Part shown: positions 47,247 to 55,759 of the stretch, piece after piece | Numbering within the stretch: position 1 is the first letter of the stretch | Layout: every line of letters starts with the position of its first letter | Translations under genes and position numbers: made by a program | DNA from: Sphaerisporangium rufum | GTDB taxonomy: Bacteria; Actinomycetota; Actinomycetes; Streptosporangiales; Streptosporangiaceae | Assembly: GCF_016863395.1 (NCBI RefSeq) | Contig: NZ_BOOU01000048.1 | Coordinates: forward strand, 61,207-125,206 | Reading direction: 5' to 3' | DNA length: 64,000 bases | The notes under the pieces: generated by a model | Databases searched by the model: none | What the model was told of the DNA's origin: nothing | What the model saw: only the letters and a program-made list of their open reading frames with translations

Positions 47247-48311
47247 TCACCCCCGGCGGCAGGGGGGCAGCGGGAGCAGTACCGCCCACTGGCGGCGCAT
47301 CTCGTAGCGCAGCGACCGCTTGGCCGGGATGGTGCCCATCCCGCTGAGGAAACCGTCGAACCCGTTTTCGATGCACCACCGCACCTTGAGCATGTTGTCG
47401 TAGAACCACAGCCCGTCGCGGCCGCCCTCCTCCGGCCCCAGCGCGCCCCAGGCGTTGTACACCGGCATCGGGCCCGGTCCGGTGATCATGCCGGCCGCCA
47501 GCAGCCGGCCGGCCCGGTCCCGGTAGGCGGTGACCCGCGCCTCCGGGCCGGCCAGCAGCGCGCCGGCCACCTCGGGACGGGTGAGCCGCTTGCGCAGCAG
47601 CCGGGTGTGGTGGTGCTTGTGCACCGTGCGGTTGACCAGCGCGCACAGCTCCTCCGGGGCGATGTCGCGCCCGGCCGCGCCCGGTGCGCACCGGGTTACG
47701 GTGATGCCCTCGTCGGCGTCGATCTCGCGCATGCGCCGCAGCAGCCACTGCCGGCGGGTCCGGCCCAGGGTACGGACGTAGGAGTCGAAGTCGGCGTGGG
47801 TGTTGCGGAAGACGGCGATGGGGCCGCCCTCGCGCACCACGGCCGGCCACCGGGTCACCGCGGGCAGCTCGCCCGCCGCCACCTGGCGGAACATCAGGCC
47901 GCCGGCCCGCCACCCCCACCGCGCCCGCACGGCGAGCCGCAGCGCCGCCACCGCCTCCTGGTGCGCGGCCGGCTCGTCGGTCACCAGCCCGGGCAGGGAC
48001 GGGGACAGCAGGTGGTCCACGTCCACCACGCCGGCCAGCGGGATCGTCCCCCGGCCGGCCGCCCGCGGCCCGGGGAAGCGCGCGGTGACCAGGCCGCGCA
48101 CCGTGCCGCCTCCGTCAGCGCGGTCGCCGCCGTCCCGCACCGTCGCCGCCAGCACCGCCGGCCGCGACACCGTGGCGGCCGCCCGCAGCGGCGCCCACCG
48201 CCACAGGTCCGGCAGCCGGCGGGCCGCGACGAACTCCTCCCACCCGGCCGGCGGGCGCGCGTCCCGCGGATCGTGCCACCGGATGGACAACCCCGTCGGT
48301 TCCCCGGCCAT
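47247..48311 (-). CDS. CelD-type GNAT acyltransferase (copy 2)
   Basis: A 354-aa paralogue of the 43585 protein, sharing TVRGLVTARFPGPRA, RGTIPLAGVVDVD, WPAVVREGGPIAVFRNTHAD and DNMLKVRWCIENG. ATG at 48311 is chosen because GGGGGAGG lies 5 nt upstream; the frame also has ATG at 48335 and 48329. The ribosome site lies in the arm of a strong hairpin that also serves the GH43 gene as terminator. Paired with ligase copy 2, it repeats the convergent module found 3.6 kb away. Confidence 0.84.
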   Translation of the reverse strand: MAGEPTGLSIRWHDPRDARPPAGWEEFVAARRLPDLWRWAPLRAAATVSRPAVLAATVRDGGDRADGGGTVRGLVTARFPGPRAAGRGTIPLAGVVDVDHLLSPSLPGLVTDEPAAHQEAVAALRLAVRARWGWRAGGLMFRQVAAGELPAVTRWPAVVREGGPIAVFRNTHADFDSYVRTLGRTRRQWLLRRMREIDADEGITVTRCAPGAAGRDIAPEELCALVNRTVHKHHHTRLLRKRLTRPEVAGALLAGPEARVTAYRDRAGRLLAAGMITGPGPMPVYNAWGALGPEEGGRDGLWFYDNMLKVRWCIENGFDGFLSGMGTIPAKRSLRYEMRRQWAVLLPLPPCRRG

Positions 48312-48314
48312 GCC

Positions 48315-48350
48315 CGCCTCCCCCGCCATGATCATACGGCGGGGGAGGCG
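48315..48350 (-). terminator. GH43 terminator hairpin that also covers the GNAT ribosome site
   Basis: Perfect 13-bp stem, CGCCTCCCCCGCC (48315-48327) with GGCGGGGGAGGCG (48338-48350), and a 10-nt loop. It lies 14 nt after the GH43 stop and 4 nt before the GNAT ATG. On the minus strand its second arm contains the GNAT ribosome site. Confidence 0.75.
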
Positions 48351-48363
48351 TGGCCGGGCGGGG

Positions 48364-50133
48364 TCAGCGGCGGTGCAGGCGGAAGTAGTCGAACTCGGCG
48401 GTGGCCCCGGCGCCGCCCAGCGAGATGAGCCCCACCTTCAGGTCGGCGTCCAGCGGCAGCGTCCACACCCCGCCGTAGGTCCAGGTGCGGCCGTCGCGGC
48501 TGGTGGCGGCGCGCAGCTCGTGCTCGCCCGCGCGCCGGTCCACCCGGTGAACCAGGCGCAGCCAGGTCGTCGCGGCGGGCGGGCCGACGATGGTGCCGCC
48601 GTAGGCGATCCGGCCGGCGTAGGGCATCTCCTTGCCGAACTCGGTCTGCCGGGTGTTCCAGATGGCGGCGTGCACGAGCTTGGTGTAGAGGTCGTCGCCG
48701 GCGTAGGCGATCAGCCCGGCCTGCTGGAAGTTGCGCACGTCGTCGGTGCCGAGGTCGATGTCCAGCTTCGTCTCGGCGGTCCAGTCGCCGTCCGGCACCT
48801 CGCGCAGCAGCACCGAGGCGGTGTTGGTCTCCTTGTTCAGCTCGGCGTCCTGCGTCGGCCAGCGCAGTGCCCCGCCGGTCAGCGTGCCCTGCTTCTCGCG
48901 GACCCAGGTCCAGCCAGGACGCAGCGCGGAGCCGTCGAATTCGTCGCTGCGCGACCGGTCCACCGGCCCGATCCGGGGTGGCGCGGCCACCGTCGCCGGG
49001 GCCCGGCGGCCCGGGGCGGGCTGCGGCCCGTCGGACGCCCAGGCTCCGCCGCGGACCGAGGGCCAGCCGCCGGTCCAGGTCAGCCGGTCGATGAGCATCG
49101 GCCGCTCGTTGATGCCGAAGGGCTCGTCCAGGTAGGGGTCGGCGCGGTCGATGGCGTGGTAGAGCAGCCAGTCCTGCCCGGCCTGGTCGGTGACGACGGC
49201 GTTGTGCCCGGTGCCCACCCAGCGGTTGCCGTTCGGCGCGATGACGATGGTGCCGCCGGCCCGCGAGGCGTCCAGCCGCACACCCTCCCGGTCGACGTAC
49301 GGGCCGGTGATGTCGCGCGAGCGGCCGGCGTAGACGCTGTACCCGGTCGTCGGCCCGGCGCAGCAGTCGGCCGAGGAGGCGAACAGGTACCAGTAGCCGC
49401 CGCGGCGGACCAGGTAGCCGCCCTCGAAGCGGTTGTCGACGGCGATCATCTTGGGCTCGCCGACCGCGCGCCGGCCGGTGGCGTCCAGCCGGGTGATGTG
49501 GATGCCGCCGTAGTAGGAGCCGTAGACCAGGTACTGCGTGCCGTCGGTGTCCACCGCGTGCGCCGGGTCGAACGTCCACTTGAAGTCGTCCGGGCCGCCG
49601 CCGCGCCGCGGGCCGACCACCGGCGCGCCGGAGTCGGTCCACGGTCCGGCCGGGCTCGGCGCGGTGGCCACGCCGATCGCGCTGTCGTTGCGCTCGGGGG
49701 TCACGGTGGTCTGGGTGACCACGTAGTACAGGCGGTACTCGCCGCCCACCTTGCGGATGTCCGGCGCCCACAGGGCGGCGTCCGCGGCGGTGTCGGCCCA
49801 CTTCGGCAGGGTCGCGGCGGTGAAGGCGTCCCCGACGTAGGTCCAATCGGTGAGGTTGCGCGAGCGGGAGACCGGCAGCAGGTGCGGTTTCTTCTCGCCC
49901 TCGCGCAGCGGATCGCTGGTGCCGTAGGCGTACCACCAGCCGTCGTCGCCGCGGATGACGGCGGGGTCGGCGTAGGTGTCGGCGAACGACCGGCTCACCG
50001 GGTTGGTGTAGGTGCCGGGCGCCCGGCCCGGCGTGCCGCCCGCGTCCGGCGGCGTGGTGGCGGGGGAGGCGGCGAGCAGGCAGGCCGCCCCGGCGAGCAC
50101 CGCGATCGTCCGCCGCGGCTTGCTGATGGGCAT
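48364..50133 (-). CDS. Secreted GH43 glycoside hydrolase with C-terminal lectin-like domain
   Basis: A 589-aa exported enzyme. A signal peptide (RRTIAVLAGAACLLAASPA) precedes a five-bladed GH43 catalytic domain, with Asp in FADTYADPAVIRGD, a second Asp in KWTFDPAHAVDTDGTQ and the acid Glu in NRFEGGYLVRRGGYW. Residues about 390-589 form a concanavalin-like (GH43_C2/DUF1349) domain. Substrates of the family include arabinan, xylan and galactofuranosides. GGAGG lies 5 nt before ATG 50133. A double ACAACGTTGT operator lies upstream. It may remodel or degrade the locus product, or scavenge plant arabinan. Confidence 0.9.
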   Translation of the reverse strand: MPISKPRRTIAVLAGAACLLAASPATTPPDAGGTPGRAPGTYTNPVSRSFADTYADPAVIRGDDGWWYAYGTSDPLREGEKKPHLLPVSRSRNLTDWTYVGDAFTAATLPKWADTAADAALWAPDIRKVGGEYRLYYVVTQTTVTPERNDSAIGVATAPSPAGPWTDSGAPVVGPRRGGGPDDFKWTFDPAHAVDTDGTQYLVYGSYYGGIHITRLDATGRRAVGEPKMIAVDNRFEGGYLVRRGGYWYLFASSADCCAGPTTGYSVYAGRSRDITGPYVDREGVRLDASRAGGTIVIAPNGNRWVGTGHNAVVTDQAGQDWLLYHAIDRADPYLDEPFGINERPMLIDRLTWTGGWPSVRGGAWASDGPQPAPGRRAPATVAAPPRIGPVDRSRSDEFDGSALRPGWTWVREKQGTLTGGALRWPTQDAELNKETNTASVLLREVPDGDWTAETKLDIDLGTDDVRNFQQAGLIAYAGDDLYTKLVHAAIWNTRQTEFGKEMPYAGRIAYGGTIVGPPAATTWLRLVHRVDRRAGEHELRAATSRDGRTWTYGGVWTLPLDADLKVGLISLGGAGATAEFDYFRLHRR

Positions 50134-50187
50134 GTTCCTCCGCTCCGGCCGCGCGCGGCCCGGTCCCGTCCTCGCCTCGTGCCTTTG

Positions 50188-50211
50188 TACAACGTTGCAT
50201 ACAACGTTGTA
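50188..50211 (-). promoter_or_regulatory. Tandem LacI-type operators upstream of GH43
   Basis: ACAACGTTGC (50189-50198) and ACAACGTTGT (50201-50210), the second a perfect 10-bp palindrome with a central CG step, spaced 12 bp centre to centre. The sequence type suits a LacI-family sugar repressor acting in trans, since none is encoded in the window. They lie 55-80 bp upstream of ATG 50133. Confidence 0.65.
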
Positions 50212-50375
50212 AACAGCCGGTGCCGGATCAGCGGCCGGCGAGTACCGGAGCCGGACGGCGCGCGGGCCGGCCCGAAACCGGGCCGGTCGGACCGGAAACG
50301 GCGGCCAGTGTCCGGAAACGCCCGCGGCCCGCGTCCGGAAATGGACGCGGACCGCGGGCGGCCGGTGGCCGAGGG

Positions 50376-50675
50376 TCAGCGGCGGATGACGTGCAGGACG
50401 CTGGCGATGCGCTCGGCCGCGGTGACGATGTCGGAGGCGTGGCCGATGCGGCCCGCCCAGGAGAGCCAGAACCACCACTCGCCGTCCCTCTCGTGGGAGG
50501 CCAGCACGTCCTCGGTGATGGACGGCGCCATCGGGTTGATCACGCGCAGCCGGGGATAAAGGCCGGTGCGCGCGGTCAGGCGGACCTGGAAGGCGTGCGC
50601 TTCGAGCTGGGCGGCGAGACGCTCCAGATGGTCGACGGCCTCGGCCGTCGGGACGTCGGATGGTGCCGTCTTCAT
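50376..50675 (-). CDS. Small hypothetical protein paired with the XRE/TPR regulator
   Basis: A 99-aa protein (MKTAPSDVPTAEAVDHLERL) with an amphipathic N-terminal helix and a beta-rich middle (YPRLRVINPMAP, WWFWLSWAGRIGH). No enzyme motif. GGAG lies about 7 nt before ATG 50675. It diverges from the XRE/TPR gene, an arrangement common in actinomycetes for small partner proteins of such regulators. Confidence 0.68.
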   Translation of the reverse strand: MKTAPSDVPTAEAVDHLERLAAQLEAHAFQVRLTARTGLYPRLRVINPMAPSITEDVLASHERDGEWWFWLSWAGRIGHASDIVTAAERIASVLHVIRR

Positions 50676-50920
50676 CGTGGTCTCCAGCGGGGACATCGGT
50701 GACCGGGTGGGGAACAGACTCACCCCGCACGGGTCGGCTCGACAATCGGAGCAAATCCACGGATAAGTGGAATACCGCTGAAACGGTCTGGGGTTTACGT
50801 GGAAAGCACGCGGATGTCCCGGCCTCAGTCTCATAACACTGGCGGTCGGTAGGTGCCGGCTGGTTAACATCTGGGAAACATCCGTAAAGGCCGGACACAC
50901 CCAGTGGCGGGGGGGCGACT
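50676..50920. promoter_or_regulatory. Divergent promoter region of the regulator pair
   Basis: 245 bp shared by a small gene (minus) and the XRE/TPR gene (plus). It is less GC-rich than the genes around it, especially 50755-50870, so promoters for both directions lie here, but no consensus pair is certain. GGGGGGG just before 50921 is the ribosome site. Confidence 0.4.
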
Positions 50921-52393
50921 ATGGCCCGTGGCGAGCATTCCCCGGCATGCGCGCGGCGCTGGCGCGAGCAGGCCGCGTCCCGGCAGTGGAGCCTCTGGCA
51001 GACCGCGCAGGCCATCCACGGCTGCTGCGGCGTCAGCCTGCTCAAGGCGCACCGCCTGGCCCGTGGCTGGTCCGCCCGGCAGGCGGTGGAGGAGCTGGAG
51101 CGGCTGTGCGAGACGCACGCGCTCGGCCTCCCGCGTGCCAGCATCGACCTGCTCAACGCCTGGGAGAACAACCGGGCCCGGCCCCGGCCGCAGACCATCG
51201 ACCAGATCGCCCGGCTGTACGCCGCCAACGCCGTCCGGCTCGGCCTGGCCGCCGACTACACCGGCGACGGTGACGGCCCGGCCGTCGTGGTGGTCGCCGC
51301 CCAGCCGGTCACCGACGCCGACCCCGCCCCGGGCCCCCGCCCGGCCGGCGGGTCCGGCGAGGAGGCCGAGCGCCGGGCCTTCTTCCACCACGCGCTGCTC
51401 GGCGCCACGGCGCCGCTGAACGGCCGGGTGCTCGCCGAGGTGGAGCGCACCCGCCAGGGCGTCGACCGTACGCTGGCCGCGGGCACCGTCACCGAGGACC
51501 AGCTCGACCGGCTGGACGAGCAGGTGCTGCGCTACCGGCGCGAGTACATCAAGAGCGCCCCGCTGCCCATGCTGTACCGCCTGATGCTGGAGCTGTCCGA
51601 CGTGCGCGGGCTGGTCGCCTCCCGGCAGCCGGCCGCGGTCCAGCGCCGGCTGCTCAACGCCACCACGATGCTCGCCCTGCTGTCGGCGGACGCGCTGATG
51701 AAGCTCGGCGACACCCGGCAGGCGCACGCCTGGTACGGCACCGCGCGCACCGCGTCCGACGACGTGGGCGAGGTGCGGCTGCGCGCGCTGGTCCGGGCGC
51801 AGCAGGCCATGCTGCCCTACTACTACGGCGACCTCAACGAGACCGTGCGGCTGGCCCGCGAGGCGCGCATGCTGGCCGGCAACGCGCCGAGCTCGCCCGC
51901 CGCCCTCGGCGCGGCGGCCGAGGCGCGCGCCCTGGCCCGGATGGGCGAGCACCAGGCCGCCCGCGCCGCGCTCGCCGAGGCCGAGCGCATCTTCGCCCGG
52001 ATGCCGCCCGAAGGCGCCGACCACCTGGCCTTCCGCTTCTCCGAGCGGCGGCTGCAGTTCTACCGGATGGGCACCCTTATCGAGCTCGGCGAGGCCGAGC
52101 AGGTGCAGGAATGGATAGCCCGGCCGGCCAGCCCGTACACCATCGACCCGGCGCTGGTGCTGCTCGACCAGGCGGCGCACGTCGCCCGGTCCGGCGGGTA
52201 TGACGAGGCGTGCGCGCTGGCCGAGCAGGCGCTCGCCCAGGTCCCGCCGGAACACCGCACCTCGATCGTGGTCAACCGGGCCCGGGCCCTGCTGTCCACG
52301 GTGCCGCCCGCGCGCCGGCGCACCCCGGCCGCCCGGCACCTGCACGACCTGCTCGCCGAGGCCGGGCCGCAGCTCGCGCTGGAGAGCCGATGA
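50921..52393 (+). CDS. Helix-turn-helix regulator with TPR-like C-terminal region
   Basis: A 490-aa protein. Residues about 20-110 form an XRE-like DNA-binding region (WSARQAVEELERLC, SIDLLNAWENNRARPRP). A Pro-rich linker follows, then about 300 residues of helical TPR-like repeats. This plan is typical of large actinomycete regulators related to development and secondary metabolism. ATG at 50921 overlaps no other gene. Its stop overlaps the phosphotransferase start as ATGA, so the two are translated together. Confidence 0.78.
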   Translation: MARGEHSPACARRWREQAASRQWSLWQTAQAIHGCCGVSLLKAHRLARGWSARQAVEELERLCETHALGLPRASIDLLNAWENNRARPRPQTIDQIARLYAANAVRLGLAADYTGDGDGPAVVVVAAQPVTDADPAPGPRPAGGSGEEAERRAFFHHALLGATAPLNGRVLAEVERTRQGVDRTLAAGTVTEDQLDRLDEQVLRYRREYIKSAPLPMLYRLMLELSDVRGLVASRQPAAVQRRLLNATTMLALLSADALMKLGDTRQAHAWYGTARTASDDVGEVRLRALVRAQQAMLPYYYGDLNETVRLAREARMLAGNAPSSPAALGAAAEARALARMGEHQAARAALAEAERIFARMPPEGADHLAFRFSERRLQFYRMGTLIELGEAEQVQEWIARPASPYTIDPALVLLDQAAHVARSGGYDEACALAEQALAQVPPEHRTSIVVNRARALLSTVPPARRRTPAARHLHDLLAEAGPQLALESR

Positions 52394-53295
52394 ACCTGCT
52401 CGCGGAGGAGGCGGCCGGGATCCTGGCCGAGGTGTGCGAGAGCGTCGGCCTCGACTCCCGGGGTGCCGAACTCCTGCGGGTGCGCAGCAACGCCGTGTTC
52501 CGGCTGCGCGGCGACGGCGGCGACATCGTGGTGCGCATCGCCACCGCGCCGGACGCCCTCACCCGGCTGCCGGTCGTGCTGGCCGTGGCACGCTGGCTGG
52601 CCGACCTGGGCTTTCCCGCGGTGCGCCCGGCCGACGAGATCGGCGGCCAGCCGCTGGTGCACGACGGGCGGGTCATCACCTTCTGGCACTACGTGCCCGC
52701 CAGCGGCCGGCCCACCACCACCCAGCTCGGCCGCATCCTGCGCAGCCTGCACCGGCTGCCGGTGCCGCCGTTCCCGCTGAAGCGCCTGGCCGACCCGCTG
52801 GCCGAGGTGCGCCAGGCGGTGGAGAACCGGACCGAGGTGCTCACCCCCTGCCAGCGGGCGTGGCTGCGCGACCGGGTCGCCGAGCTGAGCGCCCGGTGGA
52901 CGGCGCTGGCCACCGCCGGCCCTCCGGTGCTGCTGCACGGCGACGCGTGGATCGACAACCTGCTGCGCTGCCAGGACGGCCACGCGGTGTTGTGCGACTG
53001 GGACGGGGTCGCGGTCGGCCCCCGCGAGTGGGATCTGGTGCACACCTACCACGGCCAGCGCCGGTTCGGCCTCACCGAGGCCGACGTCGACGACTTCGCC
53101 GGGGCCTACGGCTCCGACCTGCGCGCCTGGCCCGGATACCCGACGCTGATGGAGATCCGCGACATGTACGCCGTCGGCATCCACATCCGCAACGCCACCC
53201 GCGACCCGTTCTCCCGCAAGGAGTTGCCGCGCCGCCTGGACTCCCTCACCCGCGGTGACGGCCAGGCCCGCTGGTACCTCGCCGAACCCGCCTGA
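52390..53295 (+). CDS. Aminoglycoside phosphotransferase (APH) family kinase
   Basis: A 301-aa protein-kinase-like fold enzyme. The catalytic loop LLHGDAWIDNLL (HGDxxxxN) and metal-binding CDWDGVAVGPREWDL are intact. The N-lobe carries RVRSNAVFRLRG, DIVVRIAT (the Lys position is Arg) and a helix. It phosphorylates a small molecule, which need not be an antibiotic. ATG at 52390 overlaps the regulator stop by 4 bp, so the regulator may respond to or control its substrate. Confidence 0.85.
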   Translation: MNLLAEEAAGILAEVCESVGLDSRGAELLRVRSNAVFRLRGDGGDIVVRIATAPDALTRLPVVLAVARWLADLGFPAVRPADEIGGQPLVHDGRVITFWHYVPASGRPTTTQLGRILRSLHRLPVPPFPLKRLADPLAEVRQAVENRTEVLTPCQRAWLRDRVAELSARWTALATAGPPVLLHGDAWIDNLLRCQDGHAVLCDWDGVAVGPREWDLVHTYHGQRRFGLTEADVDDFAGAYGSDLRAWPGYPTLMEIRDMYAVGIHIRNATRDPFSRKELPRRLDSLTRGDGQARWYLAEPA

Positions 53296-53369
53296 CCACC
53301 CCGTCCCGCCCCGAGCCGGCCAAGTAGTATCCGGTTCGGTGGCGCACTCGACGGAAGCGGGGGATACGG

Positions 53370-54536
53370 GTGGCGGACGGGCGGCGGGTCGCGTCGCCGG
53401 ACGCGGGGCTGTTCTCGCCGGTGCGGGCCGGGACGGCGGTCGAGGAGCTGACCGGGGAGCCGGCCTTCGTGCGCGGCATGCTGGACGCCGAGGCCGCGCT
53501 GTGCCGGGCGGCCGCCCGGCTGGGCCTGATGCCCGCGGCCGCGGCCGCGGCGGTGACCCGGGTGTGCGCGGCCGTCGAGGTCGACCTGCCGGATCTCGCC
53601 CGCCGGGCCCGGGGAGCCGGGAACCCGCTGGTGCCGCTGCTCGCCGACCTGCGCGCGGCCGCCGGCCCGGAGCTGCGCGAGTACGTGCACCGTGGCGCGA
53701 CCAGCCAGGACATCGTGGACACCGCGCTGATGCTCATGGCCGCCCGGGCCCGCGAGGTGATCGTGGCCGATCTCGATCGGGTGCTGGCCGCGCTAGCCGG
53801 GACGGCCGAACGGCACCGGGACACCCCGATGGCCGGCCGCACCCTGGGCCGGCACGCGGTGCCGGTGACCTTCGGCGGCAAGGCGGCCGGCTGGCTGCTG
53901 CTGGTGCTCGCGGCGCGCGACGCCCTGGCGGCGGTCCGGCCGCCCGCCCAGCTCGGCGGCGCGGCGGGCACGCTCGCCGGTCTGGGCCCGCCCGAACTGG
54001 CGGACGCGTTCGCCGCCGAGGTGGGGTTGGCCGCCTCCGGGGTGCCCTGGCACGCGCGGCGCACGCCGGTGGCGACGCTCGGCGCCGCGCTGGCCCAGGT
54101 GACCGGTGCGCTCGGCAAGATCGCCACCGACGTGGTGCTGCTCGCGCAGGACGAGGTGGCCGAGGTGGCCGAACCGGCCGCGCCCGGCCGCGGCGGCTCC
54201 TCCTCCATGGCCCACAAGCGCAACCCGGTGCTGTCGATCCTGATCCGCTCGGCGGCGGCCCAGGTGCCGGCGCTGGCGCAGATCCTGCAGGCGTCACTGG
54301 TGGCCGAGCACGAGCGCGCCACCGGAGCCTGGCACGCCGAGTGGGCGCCGCTGCGCGACTGCCTGCGGCTGGCCGGCGGCGCCGCCGAGACGGCGGCCGA
54401 ACTGTGCGCGGGGCTGGAGGTCGCGCCGGACCGGATGCGCGCCGGCCTGGAGATCACCGGTCAGCGGACCGGCGGGCTCGGCGCGTCCGCCGAGCTGGTC
54501 GAACGAGCCCTGGCGGAGTACCGCCGTACCCGGTGA
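53370..54536 (+). CDS. pcaB: 3-carboxy-cis,cis-muconate cycloisomerase
   Basis: A 388-aa member of the fumarase/aspartase superfamily that lactonises carboxymuconate in the protocatechuate branch of the beta-ketoadipate pathway. The signature loop GGSSSMAHKRNPVLS and the upstream HRGATSQDIVDTALML are both present, as is GRTLGRHAVPVTFG. The short length favours PcaB over adenylosuccinate lyase. GTG at 53370 follows GCGGGGG. The gene precedes the fused pcaDC by 46 bp, confirming the pathway. Confidence 0.9.
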   Translation: MADGRRVASPDAGLFSPVRAGTAVEELTGEPAFVRGMLDAEAALCRAAARLGLMPAAAAAAVTRVCAAVEVDLPDLARRARGAGNPLVPLLADLRAAAGPELREYVHRGATSQDIVDTALMLMAARAREVIVADLDRVLAALAGTAERHRDTPMAGRTLGRHAVPVTFGGKAAGWLLLVLAARDALAAVRPPAQLGGAAGTLAGLGPPELADAFAAEVGLAASGVPWHARRTPVATLGAALAQVTGALGKIATDVVLLAQDEVAEVAEPAAPGRGGSSSMAHKRNPVLSILIRSAAAQVPALAQILQASLVAEHERATGAWHAEWAPLRDCLRLAGGAAETAAELCAGLEVAPDRMRAGLEITGQRTGGLGASAELVERALAEYRRTR

Positions 54537-54582
54537 GCGGCCGCCCGCGCCGGACGGGACGGGCCGCGCCCGGGGAGCTTCG

Positions 54583-55692
54583 ATGAGGAGATGCGACGTG
54601 AAGTTGAGATACCAGGTGACCGGCCCGGCCGACGCGCCGCTGCTGGTGCTCGGCCCGTCCCTCGGCACCACCACCCATGTGTGGGATCCCCAGCTCGGTG
54701 AGCTGGCCCGCTCGTGGCGGGTGCTGCGCTGGGACCTGCCCGGGCACGGCGGCGCGCCCGCCGCCGAGGGGCCGTTCACCGTCGAGGACCTGGCGCGCGC
54801 GGTGCTGGAACTGGCGGACGAGGAGCGCTTCGCGGCGGGCGGGGTCTCGCTCGGCGCGGCGGTCGCCGCGACGGCGGCCGTCCTGGCGCCGGAGCGGGTC
54901 ACCGACCTGGTGCTGTGCTGCACCGCGGCCCGGTTCGGCGATCCGGAGCCCTGGCGGGAGCGGGCCGCCCGGGTGCGGGTCGAAGGGATGGGCGGGCCGG
55001 CCGGCATGATCGCCGCCCGGTGGTTCACTCCGGATGCCGCCGCCGAGGTCATCGAGCCGGTCCGGAGCCGGCTGCTCGACGTGCACCCGGAGTCGTACGC
55101 CCTGGCCTGCGAGGCCCTCGCGGTGTTCGACCTGCGCGACCGGCTGCCGGGCATCACCGCGCGCACCCTGGTGATCGCCGGCGACCGGGACCCGGCCACC
55201 CCGGTCGAGTGCGCCGAGACGCTGGCCGGCGGCATCCCCGGCGCCGGGCTCGCGGTGGTGCCGGACGCCGCGCACCTGGCCGGGGTCGAGCGGGCGGCGG
55301 AGGTGTCCGCCCTGATGAACCGGTTCCTCGGCCACGGCCGCGGGCTGAAGGTGCGGCGCGAGGTGCTCGGCGACGCGCACGTCGACCGGGCGCGCGCCGC
55401 GGCCACCGGCTTCACCGCCGACTTCCAGGACCTCATCACCCGGTACGCCTGGGGGGAGATCTGGGCCCGCCCCGGGCTGGACCGGCGCACCCGCAGCTGC
55501 GTCACGCTGACCGCCCTGGTCGCCGGCGGTCACCTGGAGGAGCTGGCGATGCACGTGCGCGCCGCGCTGCGCAACGGCCTCACCCCGGACGAGATCAAGG
55601 AGGTGCTGCTGCAGGCGGCGATCTACTGCGGCGTCCCGGCGGCCAACGCCGCCTTCGCCGTCGCGCAGCGGGTGCTGGCCGAGCCGGAGTGA
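54583..55692 (+). CDS. pcaL: Fused 3-oxoadipate enol-lactonase / 4-carboxymuconolactone decarboxylase
   Basis: A 369-aa two-domain protein. Residues about 5-245 form an alpha/beta hydrolase with nucleophile GGVSLGAAVA, acid GDRDPATP and His in PDAAHLAG: the lactonase. Residues about 250-369 form the decarboxylase (RRTRSCVTLTALVAGGHLEE, EVLLQAAIYCGVPAAN). Together they do the two steps after PcaB. ATG at 54583 has GGGGAG 5 nt upstream; a GTG at 54598 behind AGGAG gives the more usual family start MKLRYQVTGP and is equally plausible. No pcaGH (protocatechuate dioxygenase) is present nearby. Confidence 0.9.
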   Translation: MRRCDVKLRYQVTGPADAPLLVLGPSLGTTTHVWDPQLGELARSWRVLRWDLPGHGGAPAAEGPFTVEDLARAVLELADEERFAAGGVSLGAAVAATAAVLAPERVTDLVLCCTAARFGDPEPWRERAARVRVEGMGGPAGMIAARWFTPDAAAEVIEPVRSRLLDVHPESYALACEALAVFDLRDRLPGITARTLVIAGDRDPATPVECAETLAGGIPGAGLAVVPDAAHLAGVERAAEVSALMNRFLGHGRGLKVRREVLGDAHVDRARAAATGFTADFQDLITRYAWGEIWARPGLDRRTRSCVTLTALVAGGHLEELAMHVRAALRNGLTPDEIKEVLLQAAIYCGVPAANAAFAVAQRVLAEPE

Positions 55693-55759
55693 CCGGCGGT
55701 CAGGTCCTTGTCCCGGTCCCGGCCGATTCTTTGCCGGATCCGGGGGTAGTGGCGGCCGG

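Noticed and set aside
53296..53369. Possible small gene between the kinase and pcaB
   Set aside because: No start with a ribosome site and no frame of useful length.
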